NCBI RefSeq assembly: GCF_006442545.2
Contig: NZ_CP083952.1
Span: 5,805,501 to 5,869,500 of the forward strand
Direction of reading: 5' to 3'
DNA from: Mesorhizobium sp. B2-1-8
GTDB lineage: Bacteria; Pseudomonadota; Alphaproteobacteria; Rhizobiales; Rhizobiaceae
Length of the DNA: 64,000 nt
Part shown: positions 16,286 to 25,523 of the stretch, one piece after another
Layout of the letters: each line of letters starts with the position of its first letter
How positions within the stretch are numbered: position 1 is the first letter of the stretch
Notes under the pieces: generated by a model
Told to the model about the DNA's origin: nothing
What the model saw: the letters and a program-made list of their open reading frames with translations, nothing else
Database searches by the model: none
Position numbers and translations under genes: made by a program

Positions 16286-17350
16286 TCAAGCGGATTGCCG
16301 CGCGATAATTTGGAAGCCGATATCCTTGACCCGTCCAGCAGGCGGTTCGCCGTCAAAGCGCGCCAGGATCGCCTTGGCGGCAGTGAGCCCGAGCTCCGTC
16401 CGGTCGACCCGGACGGTGGTAAGCGGCGGCACGACATGGGCCGCGAAATCCTGATCCCCGAAGCCGATGACGGCGATCTTGTCGGGCACCCGCAGGCCGC
16501 GGACGTTGGCCTCGATAAGAACCCCGTGCGCGAGCAGATCGGAGCTGCAAAAAATCGCTCCACCCTTGAAATTCTGCTCGTCAACGAGAATTCGCAGAGC
16601 CTCGCGACCGCGTGCAAGGCTAGCGCCTCCCACGAAATTAATCTGCGTAACGTCGATGCCCGCGCGGCGGCCGATCTCCTTTACGAAAGCGTCCTTGCGC
16701 CTGAGCGCGCGTTCATCGCCAGCGGAAACCGTCGCAGCGTTCTTGTAGCCGGCCTCCAATACGAATTCCGCCACTGCGCGGCCCGTCTCGACATGCGAAA
16801 AGCCGACGCAGAGATCAATCGGTGTCTCGGTCATGTCCCACAATTCCACTACAGGAATTCCGGCCGCCATCAGCATGCGGCGCGCCTCCAGCATATGGTG
16901 GATGCCGGTCAGGAGCATCGCGTCTGGCCGGCGGGAAAGAAGCGTCACGATCGCTCTTTCCTCTTCCTTCGGGTCGAAGCCCGTTTCGGACAGAAGGATC
17001 TGGTAGCCGTGCCCGGCGATGCCCTCACTGAAGGCCTGGATCATTGAGGAATAGACGATATTCGTGATGGAAGGCACCAGCGCCCCAATAAGGCGGCTGC
17101 GGCGAGAGGCTAGCGCGCCGGCTATCGCATTCGGTACGAACCCGGTCATTTCGATGGCGTTGCGGATCTTCTCGAACGTTGCCGGGGAGACCTTCGACGG
17201 GTCGCTCAGCGCCCGCGAAACGGTGACCTGTGAAACACCGGCCAGGCGGCCGACCGTTGCCATGGTAACGGGACGGCTGGAGCCTTCTTTCGCCCGCTCG
17301 ACGTTTCCGCCGTCGTCCCTGTCTCGCCGGCCCGACCCGGTCTTGCTCAT
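16286..17350 (-). CDS. LacI family transcriptional regulator
   Basis: About 354 aa from ATG 17350. The helix-turn-helix TMATVGRLAGVSQVTVSRAL is followed by the hinge block (NAIAGALASRRSRLIGALVP) and a sugar-binding-protein-like domain ending in VIGFGDQDFAAHVVPPLTTV. It most resembles the gluconate/sugar-acid (GntR-of-E. coli) branch of LacI. It sits 23 bp after tctA in the tctCBA operon. Two TG-N4-CG-N4-CA operators lie in the tctC/dehydratase divergent region, so it likely represses both arms until a sugar-acid inducer is present. Confidence 0.92.
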   Translation of the reverse strand: MSKTGSGRRDRDDGGNVERAKEGSSRPVTMATVGRLAGVSQVTVSRALSDPSKVSPATFEKIRNAIEMTGFVPNAIAGALASRRSRLIGALVPSITNIVYSSMIQAFSEGIAGHGYQILLSETGFDPKEEERAIVTLLSRRPDAMLLTGIHHMLEARRMLMAAGIPVVELWDMTETPIDLCVGFSHVETGRAVAEFVLEAGYKNAATVSAGDERALRRKDAFVKEIGRRAGIDVTQINFVGGASLARGREALRILVDEQNFKGGAIFCSSDLLAHGVLIEANVRGLRVPDKIAVIGFGDQDFAAHVVPPLTTVRVDRTELGLTAAKAILARFDGEPPAGRVKDIGFQIIARQSA

Positions 17351-17373
17351 GCCATTTCCGTTTCCCGCCGCGA

Positions 17374-18891
17374 TCAAGCTTGCTCACGAACAGCTTCACT
17401 TGTCTTGTGCTGTTTGCTGCGCCTTGCAAGAATGATTGATACCCAAATGGACCCGGCGATCAAGAACCACATCAGAACGGCAATCCAGCTCTTGGTGAAA
17501 AAGATCGTCAGGTCGCCGAACGATTCGAGGCTCTTCACGAAATAGATCTCTGCTGAAGGCCCGAGGATGAAGCCGATGATGAAAGGGGCGATCTCGATGC
17601 CAATCTTCAGCGCGAACCAACCGAAGACACCGAAGATCAGAAGCGTCCACACGTCGAACATCACGCCGTAGTTGGTGGTGTAGGCGCCGACCATGCACAT
17701 CATCACGATGAGTGGAAAGAGAATGTGCTTCGGCACGGTGACGATCAGCGCCAGATAGCGGATGGCGAGATACATCATGGCGAACATCGCGAGATTGGCG
17801 ATCAGCATCGCCACGATTATCGCGTCCCAGGTTCCGGAATTGTTGCCGATGAAAAGCGGCCCCACCTGCACACCTTGAAGAGTGAAGGCGCCGATGAGTA
17901 GCGCCGTCGTCGAGTCGCCGGGAATGCCGAGCGAGAGCAGCGGGATCAGTGCCCCGCCAGTCAGCCCGTTGTTGCCGGATTCGGAGGCGATGACGCCTGC
18001 GGGCTCTCCCTTGCCGAAGCGTTCGGGATTTCGTGAGAAAGTCTTGGCGTTCGAATAGGCGAGGATCGAGGCCGCCGATCCGCCGACGCCGGGCAGGATG
18101 CCAACAAAGGTGCCGATGCCCGAGGAGCGAATCAGGTTCCATATCTGACCTCGGAACAGCGAAAACGAAAAAGTCGAATGCTTGCCGAGCTTAAGGTCGC
18201 TGATGTCCTGTCCTTCGGGAACGCCCTGTTGTGCTTCTTCAAGGACGGCCGCGATACCGAACAGGCCGATCAGGACAGGCAGCAGGGAAAAGCCGTTGTC
18301 CAGCCAGTATTCGAGACCCGGCGGCACCAACCGGATTTCGCCATTGCCGCCGTTCGATGTGGCGTAGGTGCCGATGAGGCTGATGAAGATGCCGAGAAAG
18401 CCGGAGAAGACACCCATCAGCATGTCGCTGCTGAGCGCGCCCATCACGGTGAGCGCGAAAAGAATGATCAGGAACTTCTCGACATAGGAGAAGCGGATCG
18501 CGAAGTCGGCGAGCGCCGGAGCGAACAGATAGAGGATGAGCAGGCTGAAGAGGCCGCCGAAAAGGGAGGAGATGATGCCGATGCGCAATGCTTTCTCCCC
18601 CTCTCCTTTCCGCGCCATCGGATAGCCGTCGAGCGTCGTGGTGATCGAGGAGGGAGTACCCGGTATGCCGATCAGGATGGCCGGCACCAGCCCGCCTGAT
18701 ATGCCGCCGACATAGAGACCGAGCAGCAGGGCGAGGCCGTTCGTGAGTCCCAGAGAATAAGTGAGCGGGAGGCAGACCGCGACCGCCATCGTTGCTGTCA
18801 GCCCCGGAATGGCCCCGAAGACGATGCCCACGAAGGTTCCGCCAACGATGAGCGACAGGAAAAGCGGGGTGACGAAATCGAAAAGTTCCAT
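17374..18891 (-). CDS. tctA: Tripartite tricarboxylate transporter large permease
   Basis: The product is 505 aa with about 12 membrane helices. Family hallmarks are FGAIPGLTATMAVAVCLPLTY near the N-terminus, DGYPMARKGEGEKAL and GILPGVGGSAASILAY with NNGLTGGALIPLLSLGIPG in the middle. ATG 18891 (MELFDFV) is selected because the frame upstream overlaps tctB without homology. TctA is the sodium- or proton-driven channel that accepts ligand from TctC. Given the dehydratase and aldolase genes on the other side of the control region, the ligand is more likely an aldonate than citrate. Confidence 0.93.
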   Translation of the reverse strand: MELFDFVTPLFLSLIVGGTFVGIVFGAIPGLTATMAVAVCLPLTYSLGLTNGLALLLGLYVGGISGGLVPAILIGIPGTPSSITTTLDGYPMARKGEGEKALRIGIISSLFGGLFSLLILYLFAPALADFAIRFSYVEKFLIILFALTVMGALSSDMLMGVFSGFLGIFISLIGTYATSNGGNGEIRLVPPGLEYWLDNGFSLLPVLIGLFGIAAVLEEAQQGVPEGQDISDLKLGKHSTFSFSLFRGQIWNLIRSSGIGTFVGILPGVGGSAASILAYSNAKTFSRNPERFGKGEPAGVIASESGNNGLTGGALIPLLSLGIPGDSTTALLIGAFTLQGVQVGPLFIGNNSGTWDAIIVAMLIANLAMFAMMYLAIRYLALIVTVPKHILFPLIVMMCMVGAYTTNYGVMFDVWTLLIFGVFGWFALKIGIEIAPFIIGFILGPSAEIYFVKSLESFGDLTIFFTKSWIAVLMWFLIAGSIWVSIILARRSKQHKTSEAVREQA

Positions 18892-18917
18892 GGAGTTCAG
18901 GCCCGCGGACGGATTGA

Positions 18918-19337
18918 TCAGGGAAGCGACAGGAAGAAGACGTCGTTGAACAGCCACCACGTCAGCACGGGCGCAATGGCGGCCATCATGACAACCGGCA
19001 AGACCGTTCTGAGGTTGCGCTGGTGCATGAAGAGCAGCGACGTCAACAAAACGAAGGGAATGGAGCAAGCCAGGAACCCGAAGCCGGTGTTCGGCATCAG
19101 TTCGCCGACGGGTTCGAGGAGCGCGAAATAGATGAAGCACAGCCCGATCGCGCCGAAGAACCGTATCTTGTCCATCTGTGAGACGATGCCGCGCCAATAG
19201 GCGCCCGATCCGGCAATGGAACGGCGCCGGGTGACGACGATCGCAAGGCCGAGGATCGCGAGGATCGCGCCGATCACTCCCGGGAAGACGAGATGCGACG
19301 TTTCGAAGTTGATGGTGACGTGCGTAAGGCTGCTCAT
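18918..19337 (-). CDS. tctB: Tripartite tricarboxylate transporter small permease
   Basis: A 139-aa membrane protein with four predicted helices (for example GVIGAILAILGLAIVV and IGLCFIYFALLEPVG), as expected for TctB. The start at 19337 (MSSLTHV) has AGGAGACGGC upstream. The frame extends to 19559, but that part is antisense to low-complexity codons and unlikely to be translated. It is in the middle of the tctC-tctB-tctA-lacI operon. Confidence 0.88.
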   Translation of the reverse strand: MSSLTHVTINFETSHLVFPGVIGAILAILGLAIVVTRRRSIAGSGAYWRGIVSQMDKIRFFGAIGLCFIYFALLEPVGELMPNTGFGFLACSIPFVLLTSLLFMHQRNLRTVLPVVMMAAIAPVLTWWLFNDVFFLSLP

Positions 19338-19389
19338 GCCGTCTCCTGTGCAAGAAGGAAAAGGGCCGGTTTTCACCCGGCCCCGGCCG

Positions 19390-20433
19390 TCACTTGCCGG
19401 AAATCTTCGCGATGATCCCGTTGTAGGCTGCGTTCTTCTCTTCGAGATGCGCGGCCGCTTCCTTCGAGGGCATGAAATTCGGAATGAAGAAGGCCTGCTT
19501 CTGGCGTTCCTGGATCTTGCCTTCGGCGAAGACATCCTTGAGCGCCGCGTCGATCGCATCGACCATGCCCTGATCCATGTCCTTGTTGTAGAGGAAGAAG
19601 AATTCCTTGTCGAAGGTGAAGTCCTTCTTGCCGTCTTCAGTCACGCTCGTCTTCGGGCTGGTGTATTTCAACATATCGTCTCGAGTCGTCTTGCCCATGC
19701 CCATTTCCGGGGCCTGCTCGATCGTCTCCGGCCGCGCCGTGATCCAGACAAAGCGCATCGCCTTCTGGTCCGATTCCGGCAATTGCGTGAACTGCTCGTT
19801 GGCCTGGATCGAGCCGTTGATGACGTCGGCAAGATCGTCGAACATCGCCTGGTTCTTGTCGGACTGGCTGCCGGTCTTCACCGAGACGATGTTGGCCTCC
19901 GAACCGGGCGACAGGATGCTTGCGGCATTCTTCATCGCGGAAAAGCCGATTTCGGAAACCCCGCCGGGCTCGATCGCCACGCGGATCTTGGTGCCGGCGG
20001 CGGCGGCCTTGAAGATGTCGTCCATCGATTTATAGGGCGAATCCTTGGCCACCAGATAGGCATTGCCCGGATTGATCGCGACCGTCGGGCCGATCTTGTA
20101 CTTCGTGAAGATGTCGTCGAAGCCGTGCACGCCGTAGAGGTGTGAGAGATAGGCAGAATCGTGGAAGATCATGATCGTAGTCCCGCGCCCGTCGCGTTCC
20201 AGCGCCTTGAACGCTTCATTGGCGCCGACTGCATCCACCTTCATGTTCACGCCAAGCTTTTGGGACAGCGCGTCGGCGACGATGGCGGAGTTCTGGTAGG
20301 TGTCGCCACCGGTCGATGACGAACCGATCACCATCCGGATATTGTGCGGCAAATCCCGAGCGGCCGCAGCCAACGGCTGCGTGAGAAACATTGCCGCGCC
20401 GGCGGCCACAATCATTCTACGGGTAATTTTCAT
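19390..20433 (-). CDS. tctC: Tripartite tricarboxylate transporter substrate-binding protein
   Basis: Periplasmic receptor of 347 aa. A clear signal peptide (MKITRRMIVAAGAAMFLTQP) is likely cleaved after LAAAA. The Bug/TctC fold is supported by RMVIGSSSTGGDTYQNSAIVADAL near the N-terminus and PYKSMDDIFKAAAAGTKIRVA further on. The ATG at 20433 is preceded by GGGAGGAAAG, which settles the start over the longer frame. It is divergent from the IlvD-family dehydratase and 64 bp from a LacI-type operator. Confidence 0.9.
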   Translation of the reverse strand: MKITRRMIVAAGAAMFLTQPLAAAARDLPHNIRMVIGSSSTGGDTYQNSAIVADALSQKLGVNMKVDAVGANEAFKALERDGRGTTIMIFHDSAYLSHLYGVHGFDDIFTKYKIGPTVAINPGNAYLVAKDSPYKSMDDIFKAAAAGTKIRVAIEPGGVSEIGFSAMKNAASILSPGSEANIVSVKTGSQSDKNQAMFDDLADVINGSIQANEQFTQLPESDQKAMRFVWITARPETIEQAPEMGMGKTTRDDMLKYTSPKTSVTEDGKKDFTFDKEFFFLYNKDMDQGMVDAIDAALKDVFAEGKIQERQKQAFFIPNFMPSKEAAAHLEEKNAAYNGIIAKISGK

Positions 20434-20496
20434 CTTTCCTCCCATACCCAGCCCACTGGCGGGGTTCCTCATTTCATGGCATGCACAAGCCCGCAG

Positions 20497-20510
20497 TGAA
20501 TGCGCATACA
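20497..20510. promoter_or_regulatory. LacI-type operator O1 (tctC side)
   Basis: TGAATGCGCATACA fits the TG-N4-CG-N4-CA pattern of LacI-family operators around the exact palindrome ATGCGCAT. It differs from the second site at 20606 by one base. A TTGACA hexamer on the minus strand lies just upstream (20542-20537). Confidence 0.6.
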
Positions 20511-20605
20511 TTATCTTGTTCGGTTCATTTGCGCCTGTCAACTCTCATAGTCTTCGTTGCGGATAACCAAATCTGGATGGGCCGGCTGCGGTTGACACGA
20601 AATGA

Positions 20606-20619
20606 TGAAAGCGCATACA
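20606..20619. promoter_or_regulatory. LacI-type operator O2 (dehydratase side)
   Basis: TGAAAGCGCATACA is 13 of 14 bases identical to the site at 20497 and in the same orientation, 109 bp away. It begins 9 bp after TTGACA (20592-20597) and overlaps the presumed -10 region of the dehydratase operon. Confidence 0.6.
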
Positions 20620-20644
20620 TAATTGCTGTTTCAAGGAATAGTCG

Positions 20645-22384
20645 ATGGTCCCAGGAAAAAAGAGCCCGGAAACGCTTCGCAGCGCACGCTGGTTCGCACC
20701 GGATGACCTGCGCAGTTTCGGACATCGGTCCCGTATGATGCAGATGGGGCTCGCGCCGGAGGACTGGGCCGGCAAACCGATCATCGGCATCCTGAACACA
20801 TGGTCCGAGATGAACCCCTGTCACCTGCATTTCCGTGACAGGGCCGAGGACGTGAAAAAAGGCATCGCGCAGGCAGGCGGTCTCGGTGTCGAAATTCCGA
20901 CGATTTCGATCGACGAGAGCTTCACCAAGCCGACATCCATGCTCTACCGCAACATGATTGCCATGGAGACGGAAGAGACGATCCGGTCCCATCCGCTCGA
21001 TGGCGTGGTGCTGATGGGCGGTTGCGACAAGTCGACCCCGGGTCTGACCATGGGCGCGATCACCGCCGGCATCCCCTTCATTTATCTCCCCGCGGGTCCG
21101 ATGCTGCGGGGCAACTATGCCGGCAGGGCGCTGGGCTCCGGTTCGGACGCCTGGAAGTACTGGGACGAGCGGCGGGCGGGCAATATTTCCGACGACGAAT
21201 GGCTGGGTGTGGAAGGCGGCATCGCCCGCTCCTATGGTCACTGCATGACCATGGGAACAGCCTCGACCATGACCGCGATTGCGGAGGCCATGGGCCTCTG
21301 CCTGCCCGGTGCATCTTCCATTCCCGCCCCCGATGCCAACCACAAGCGCATGAGTGCGGCCTGCGGGCGCCGGATCGTCGACATGGTCTGGGAAGACTTG
21401 ACCCCGGACAAAATCGTGACCGAAGCCGCCGTCCGCAACGCTGCCATCGTCGCCATGGCAACGGGCTGCTCCACCAATGCGGTCGTGCACCTTTTGGCGA
21501 TGGCGCGGCGGGCCGGCGTGAAGCTGAGCCTCGACGACCTCGACGCTCTCGGACGGATAACGCCGCTGATCGCCAACATCCGGCCTTCGGGCAAGGACTA
21601 CCTGATGGAGGATTTCTATTTCGCCGGCGGCTTGAGGGCGCTGATGAATGAGCTCGGAGACCGGCTGGACAGAAGCAGCATCACCTGCACCGGACGACCG
21701 CTCGGCGAAACGCTGGCAGGCGCGGAGGTCTACAACGATGACGTCATCCGCCCGCTTTCCAATCCGGTCTATTACGAAGGTTCGTTAGCCGTGCTCAGGG
21801 GCAACCTCTGTCCCGACGGCGCCGTGATGAAGCCGGCTGCCTGCGATCCGCGTTTTCATGTGCATGAAGGCCCGGCGCTCGTTTTCGACAGCTACCCGGA
21901 AATGAAGGCGGCCATCGACGACGAAGATCTCGACGTAACGCCGGACCATGTGCTGGTGCTGCGCAATGCAGGCCCACAGGGGGGCCCCGGCTTTCCCGAG
22001 TGGGGCATGCTGCCGATCCCCAAGGCGCTGGTCAAGAAGGGCCACCGCGACATGCTGCGCATCTCGGATGCCCGCATGTCCGGCACGTCCTACGGCGCCT
22101 GCATCCTGCATGTCGCCCCGGAATCCTTCATTGGCGGACCGCTGGCGCTCCTGAAGAGCGGCGATATCGTCCGGCTGGACCTGCCGAACCGCCGTCTGGA
22201 CATGCTTGTCGGTGAAGAGGAGCTTGCCGCCCGCAGGGCTGCCTGGATACCGCCGGAACCGCGTTTCGAGCGCGGTTGGGGCTACATGTTCCAGCGCCAT
22301 GTCGCCCAGGCGAACGAGGGCTGCGATTTCGACTTCCTGACCCGCGATTTCGGCCAGCCGGCCGGCGAGCCTGACATTTTCTGA
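20645..22384 (+). CDS. IlvD/Edd family sugar-acid dehydratase (L-arabinonate dehydratase-like)
   Basis: The enzyme has 579 aa. Iron-sulfur ligands are expected at the Cys of GGCDKSTPG and of ATGCSTNAVVH. The C-terminal catalytic block VLRNAGPQGGPGFPEWG and the serine segment DARMSGTSYG are intact. The size and the N-terminal SARWFAPDDLRSFGHRSR match pentonate/hexonate dehydratases (such as L-arabinonate dehydratase) rather than the biosynthetic IlvD. It removes water from an aldonate to give a 2-keto-3-deoxy acid, which the next gene would process. It heads a three-gene plus-strand operon divergent from tctCBA. Confidence 0.88.
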   Translation: MVPGKKSPETLRSARWFAPDDLRSFGHRSRMMQMGLAPEDWAGKPIIGILNTWSEMNPCHLHFRDRAEDVKKGIAQAGGLGVEIPTISIDESFTKPTSMLYRNMIAMETEETIRSHPLDGVVLMGGCDKSTPGLTMGAITAGIPFIYLPAGPMLRGNYAGRALGSGSDAWKYWDERRAGNISDDEWLGVEGGIARSYGHCMTMGTASTMTAIAEAMGLCLPGASSIPAPDANHKRMSAACGRRIVDMVWEDLTPDKIVTEAAVRNAAIVAMATGCSTNAVVHLLAMARRAGVKLSLDDLDALGRITPLIANIRPSGKDYLMEDFYFAGGLRALMNELGDRLDRSSITCTGRPLGETLAGAEVYNDDVIRPLSNPVYYEGSLAVLRGNLCPDGAVMKPAACDPRFHVHEGPALVFDSYPEMKAAIDDEDLDVTPDHVLVLRNAGPQGGPGFPEWGMLPIPKALVKKGHRDMLRISDARMSGTSYGACILHVAPESFIGGPLALLKSGDIVRLDLPNRRLDMLVGEEELAARRAAWIPPEPRFERGWGYMFQRHVAQANEGCDFDFLTRDFGQPAGEPDIF

Positions 22385-22401
22385 ACGGACGAGGAAAAGC
22401 C

Positions 22402-23301
22402 ATGTCCCACGACCTCGACAAGGCCTTGACCGGTATTTCCGGCATTCTCGTCACGCCCTACGACACGGACGGGAATGTCGCACCCAAACGCCTTCAGCCG
22501 ATCATCGACCACGCGTTGCAGGCCGGTGTCCACATCCCCGTCGTCAACGGCAACACGGGCGAGTTTTACGCCCTGACGACAGACGAAGCCTGCACCATGA
22601 TGCGTGAGGTGACGGCGATGGTTGCCGGTCGCGCACCGGTGCTGGCCGGCATCGGCCGGTCGATCCGCGACGCCTGCCGCCTCGCCACGGCTTCCGCCAA
22701 TGCGGGCGCCGCCGCGCTGATGATCCACCAGCCGCCGGATCCCTTCGTTTCTCCGCGCGGAACGGTCGAATACGTCAAGGCGGTCAGCGAGGCTTCCGGC
22801 GGCCTTCCGGTCATGCTCTATCTGCGCAACGATGCGATCGGGACCAAGGCGATTGCCGACCTTTGCGCCCTTCCGGGTGTGAGGGGCGTGAAGTGGGCGA
22901 CGCCGAACCCGATGAAGCTTGCCGAGGCGATAGCGGCCTGCGATCCGTCGATCGTCTGGGTCGGCGGCCTCGCGGAAGTCTGGGCCCCCACCTTCTACGC
23001 GGTCGGCGCGCGGGGCTTCACCTCCGGTCTGATCAATCTCTGGCCGGAACGTTCGATCGCGATCCATTCGGCGCTCGAGGCCGGCGACTATGCCACCGCC
23101 CGCGAACTGATCGCCGGCATGCGCGCCTTCGAGGAAGTGCGCGCCGAAGAGCTGAACGGAACCAATGTCACCGGCGTCAAGGCCGCTCTCCAGGCGGTCG
23201 GCAAGGATTGCGGCCCGACGCGGCCGCCGTCCGCCTGGCCTCTGACCGCCGGCCAGCAGGAAAAGATGCTCGCTTTCCTGAGATCCTCAGGACTCGTCTG
23301 A
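22402..23301 (+). CDS. DapA-family aldolase/dehydratase acting on 2-keto-3-deoxy sugar acids
   Basis: A 299-aa TIM barrel of the dihydrodipicolinate synthase superfamily. The N-terminal phosphate/carboxylate loop is NGNTGEFYALT. The conserved Tyr is in VMLYLRN and the Schiff-base Lys in RGVKWATPNP. Such enzymes beside IlvD-type aldonate dehydratases either cleave 2-keto-3-deoxy acids to pyruvate and an aldehyde or dehydrate them toward 2-oxoglutarate semialdehyde. Sequence alone does not decide which. GAGGAAAAGCC precedes the ATG; 17 bp separates it from the dehydratase. Confidence 0.88.
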   Translation: MSHDLDKALTGISGILVTPYDTDGNVAPKRLQPIIDHALQAGVHIPVVNGNTGEFYALTTDEACTMMREVTAMVAGRAPVLAGIGRSIRDACRLATASANAGAAALMIHQPPDPFVSPRGTVEYVKAVSEASGGLPVMLYLRNDAIGTKAIADLCALPGVRGVKWATPNPMKLAEAIAACDPSIVWVGGLAEVWAPTFYAVGARGFTSGLINLWPERSIAIHSALEAGDYATARELIAGMRAFEEVRAEELNGTNVTGVKAALQAVGKDCGPTRPPSAWPLTAGQQEKMLAFLRSSGLV

Positions 23302-23325
23302 ACCCACCCAGAGGAAAGCCCCGTC

Positions 23326-24036
23326 ATGAAATCTGAAACCAGATCCAAACTCATGGGCGTGTCCGTCGCGACGCTGGCGACTGCCCTCTTTAAGCGCGGC
23401 CTGCGCAACCAGGTGATCCAGGGCGTCCATCCGGTGGCCTCCAAGGGCCGCAATATGGTCGGCCCTGCCTTCACGCTGCGCTACATGCCTGCCCGGGAGG
23501 ACCGCAACCAGCTCAGCGAGTTCCGCAATCCGAAGCATCCCCAGCGCGTCGCGATCGAGACCTGTCCCGAAGGCCATGTCATGGTGATCGACAGCCGCAA
23601 GGATGCCCGGGCGGCAAGCGCGGGCGACATTCTGATCACCCGGCTCATGATGCGCGGTGGCGCCGGCATCGTGACCGACGGCGGCTTCCGCGACGCCGCA
23701 ACGATCGGCGCGCTCGACATTCCGGCCTATCACGCCCGCCCCTCAAGCCCGACGAACCTGACGCTGCATGAAGCGATCGAGATCAATGGGCCGATCGGTT
23801 GCGGCGATGCGCCGGTCTTTCCCGACGACATCGTCGTCGGCGACGAAGACTGCGTGATCGTCATTCCCGCCCATCTGGCCGAGGAGGTGGCCGACGAAGC
23901 GGTGGAAATGTCGGCTTACGAGGATTTTGTGGTCAAGCAGGTGAAGAATGGCCAGACCATCATCGGTCTCTACCCTTGCACGAAGGAGGAACACCAGGCC
24001 GCTTTCGCCGAGTGGCGAAAGAGTAACGGCCGATAG
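23326..24036 (+). CDS. RraA-like / HMG-aldolase family protein
   Basis: A 236-aa member of the RraA/methyltransferase-fold family (once labelled MenG). It has the glycine-rich turn GGAGIVTDGGFRDAATI with the conserved Arg-Asp used for divalent metal and pyruvate binding in 4-hydroxy-4-methyl-2-oxoglutarate aldolases. The D-x20-R-D arrangement suggests a catalytic aldolase or decarboxylase rather than the RNase E inhibitor. It is third in the sugar-acid operon, 24 bp after the DapA-type gene. It probably acts on an oxo-acid intermediate of that pathway. Confidence 0.82.
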   Translation: MKSETRSKLMGVSVATLATALFKRGLRNQVIQGVHPVASKGRNMVGPAFTLRYMPAREDRNQLSEFRNPKHPQRVAIETCPEGHVMVIDSRKDARAASAGDILITRLMMRGGAGIVTDGGFRDAATIGALDIPAYHARPSSPTNLTLHEAIEINGPIGCGDAPVFPDDIVVGDEDCVIVIPAHLAEEVADEAVEMSAYEDFVVKQVKNGQTIIGLYPCTKEEHQAAFAEWRKSNGR

Positions 24037-24425
24037 ACCGTTGCGCTACCGGAGGAGCAGGAAAGCCGTGGCATGAACCTGTCCGTTTAATGGAAGGCGA
24101 CCCGGATTTGAGAACACATGTGTCAGAAGGAGGAGGAGGGACGCAAATGCAAGCACCGCAGGATCCAACGCGATCACTCCGGTCGCGGCAGGCACGTTTC
24201 GCAAGATGTGCTCGTGCGAGAGATGAGAGAAGCCATGAAATCGATTGGTCGCAGAAAGGGATGGCAAGGCGTGCCATTCGGAAATCCGCCAGCCTTCCGG
24301 CCGTGCTTTACATGCGCTGCTGGTAGCGCTACCAATTCAGATGGAGGACGCGGCAAGACTGCAAGCTGCGTATGTATGGAGTGGACGTCTCCCTCGCAGG
24401 CGTCGCATCGCTCGGGAGGGAATCG
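24037..24425. promoter_or_regulatory. Control region of the sugar ABC importer, with LacI-type operator
   Basis: 389 bp without a credible gene. It contains the perfect 14-bp palindrome TGGTAGCGCTACCA at 24321-24334, which fits TG-N4-CG-N4-CA and ends 91 bp before the ATPase start. No regulator gene is adjacent. The nearest LacI-family gene is at 16.3-17.4 kb, whose own presumed sites differ in sequence. No clear terminator follows the RraA-like gene. Confidence 0.6.
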
Positions 24426-25481
24426 ATGGCATCCGTTGCGATCCGCGATGTCTACAAATCCTTCGGCGCCGCCGAAATTCTCCATGGCGTCGGGATCGAT
24501 ATAGAAGACGGCGAGTTCGTGACGCTGGTCGGCCCGTCGGGCTGTGGGAAGTCGACACTGTTGCGCATGATCGCGGGCCTCGAAGGCATCACGCGCGGCG
24601 AGATCGCCATTGGCGGGCGCATTGTCAACACGGTCGCCCCCAAGGAGCGCGACATTGCCATGGTGTTCCAGAATTACGCGCTTTACCCACATATGACGGT
24701 GCGCGAGAACATGGCGTTCTCCCTGATGTTGAAGCGTGTCTCGAAGCAGGAGAGCGATGGCAAGGTCGAGCGTGCCGCGGAAATTCTCAACCTCACGCCG
24801 CTGCTGTCGCGCTATCCCCGGCAGCTTTCGGGCGGGCAGCGGCAGCGCGTGGCCATGGGCCGGGCGATCGTGCGCGACCCGCAGGTCTTTTTGTTTGACG
24901 AGCCGCTCTCCAATCTCGATGCCAAACTGCGCGTGCAGATGCGCGCGGAGATCAAGGAACTGCACCAGCGCCTGAAGACCACGACCGTCTATGTCACTCA
25001 CGATCAGATCGAGGCGATGACGATGGCCGACAAGATCGTCGTCATGCATGACGGCAATGTGGAGCAGATCGGACGACCGCTCGATCTTTATGACCGGCCG
25101 GACAATCTTTTCGTGGCAATGTTCATCGGTTCTCCAGCAATGAACATGCTGACAGGCCGCATTGGCGCCGGCGGCTTCGAAGGCAGCGGCGGCGTCGCCA
25201 TAGATTTGCCGCGGACGCCGCAAAACCTGAATAACGGTCCGGTGGTGCTTGGCATACGGCCCGAGCATCTGCGCCTTTCCGACCACGGCTTCCCCATCAC
25301 CATTTCGGTCGTCGAACCGACCGGGTCGGAGTTGCAGATCATCGGCCGCGCGCCTGGCGGTGAAGAGATCGTCGCGAATTTCCGTGAACGCCACCCGTTC
25401 CAGCCCGGCGAAACCGTCAAGCTTGCCGCCGAGCCGAGCCTGATCCATCTCTTTGACGCAGATACGGGCCGCCGGCTTTGA
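24426..25481 (+). CDS. ABC sugar importer ATP-binding protein (UgpC/MalK family)
   Basis: A 351-aa ATPase. Walker A GPSGCGKST, signature LSGGQRQRVAMGRAI, Walker B FLFDEPLSNLD and the switch His in TVYVTHDQ are all present. The C-terminal 110 residues form the MalK-type regulatory OB domain (LGIRPEHLRL). ATG 24426 (MASVAIRDVYKSFG) is used with AGGGAATCG upstream; the longer frame adds 18 unrelated residues. It is the first gene of the ATPase, binding protein, permease, permease operon for a sugar or polyol. Confidence 0.93.
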   Translation: MASVAIRDVYKSFGAAEILHGVGIDIEDGEFVTLVGPSGCGKSTLLRMIAGLEGITRGEIAIGGRIVNTVAPKERDIAMVFQNYALYPHMTVRENMAFSLMLKRVSKQESDGKVERAAEILNLTPLLSRYPRQLSGGQRQRVAMGRAIVRDPQVFLFDEPLSNLDAKLRVQMRAEIKELHQRLKTTTVYVTHDQIEAMTMADKIVVMHDGNVEQIGRPLDLYDRPDNLFVAMFIGSPAMNMLTGRIGAGGFEGSGGVAIDLPRTPQNLNNGPVVLGIRPEHLRLSDHGFPITISVVEPTGSELQIIGRAPGGEEIVANFRERHPFQPGETVKLAAEPSLIHLFDADTGRRL

Positions 25482-25523
25482 AGATGCCTAGGTCTCAGCC
25501 AATCAAAACAGGAGGAAATGGCA

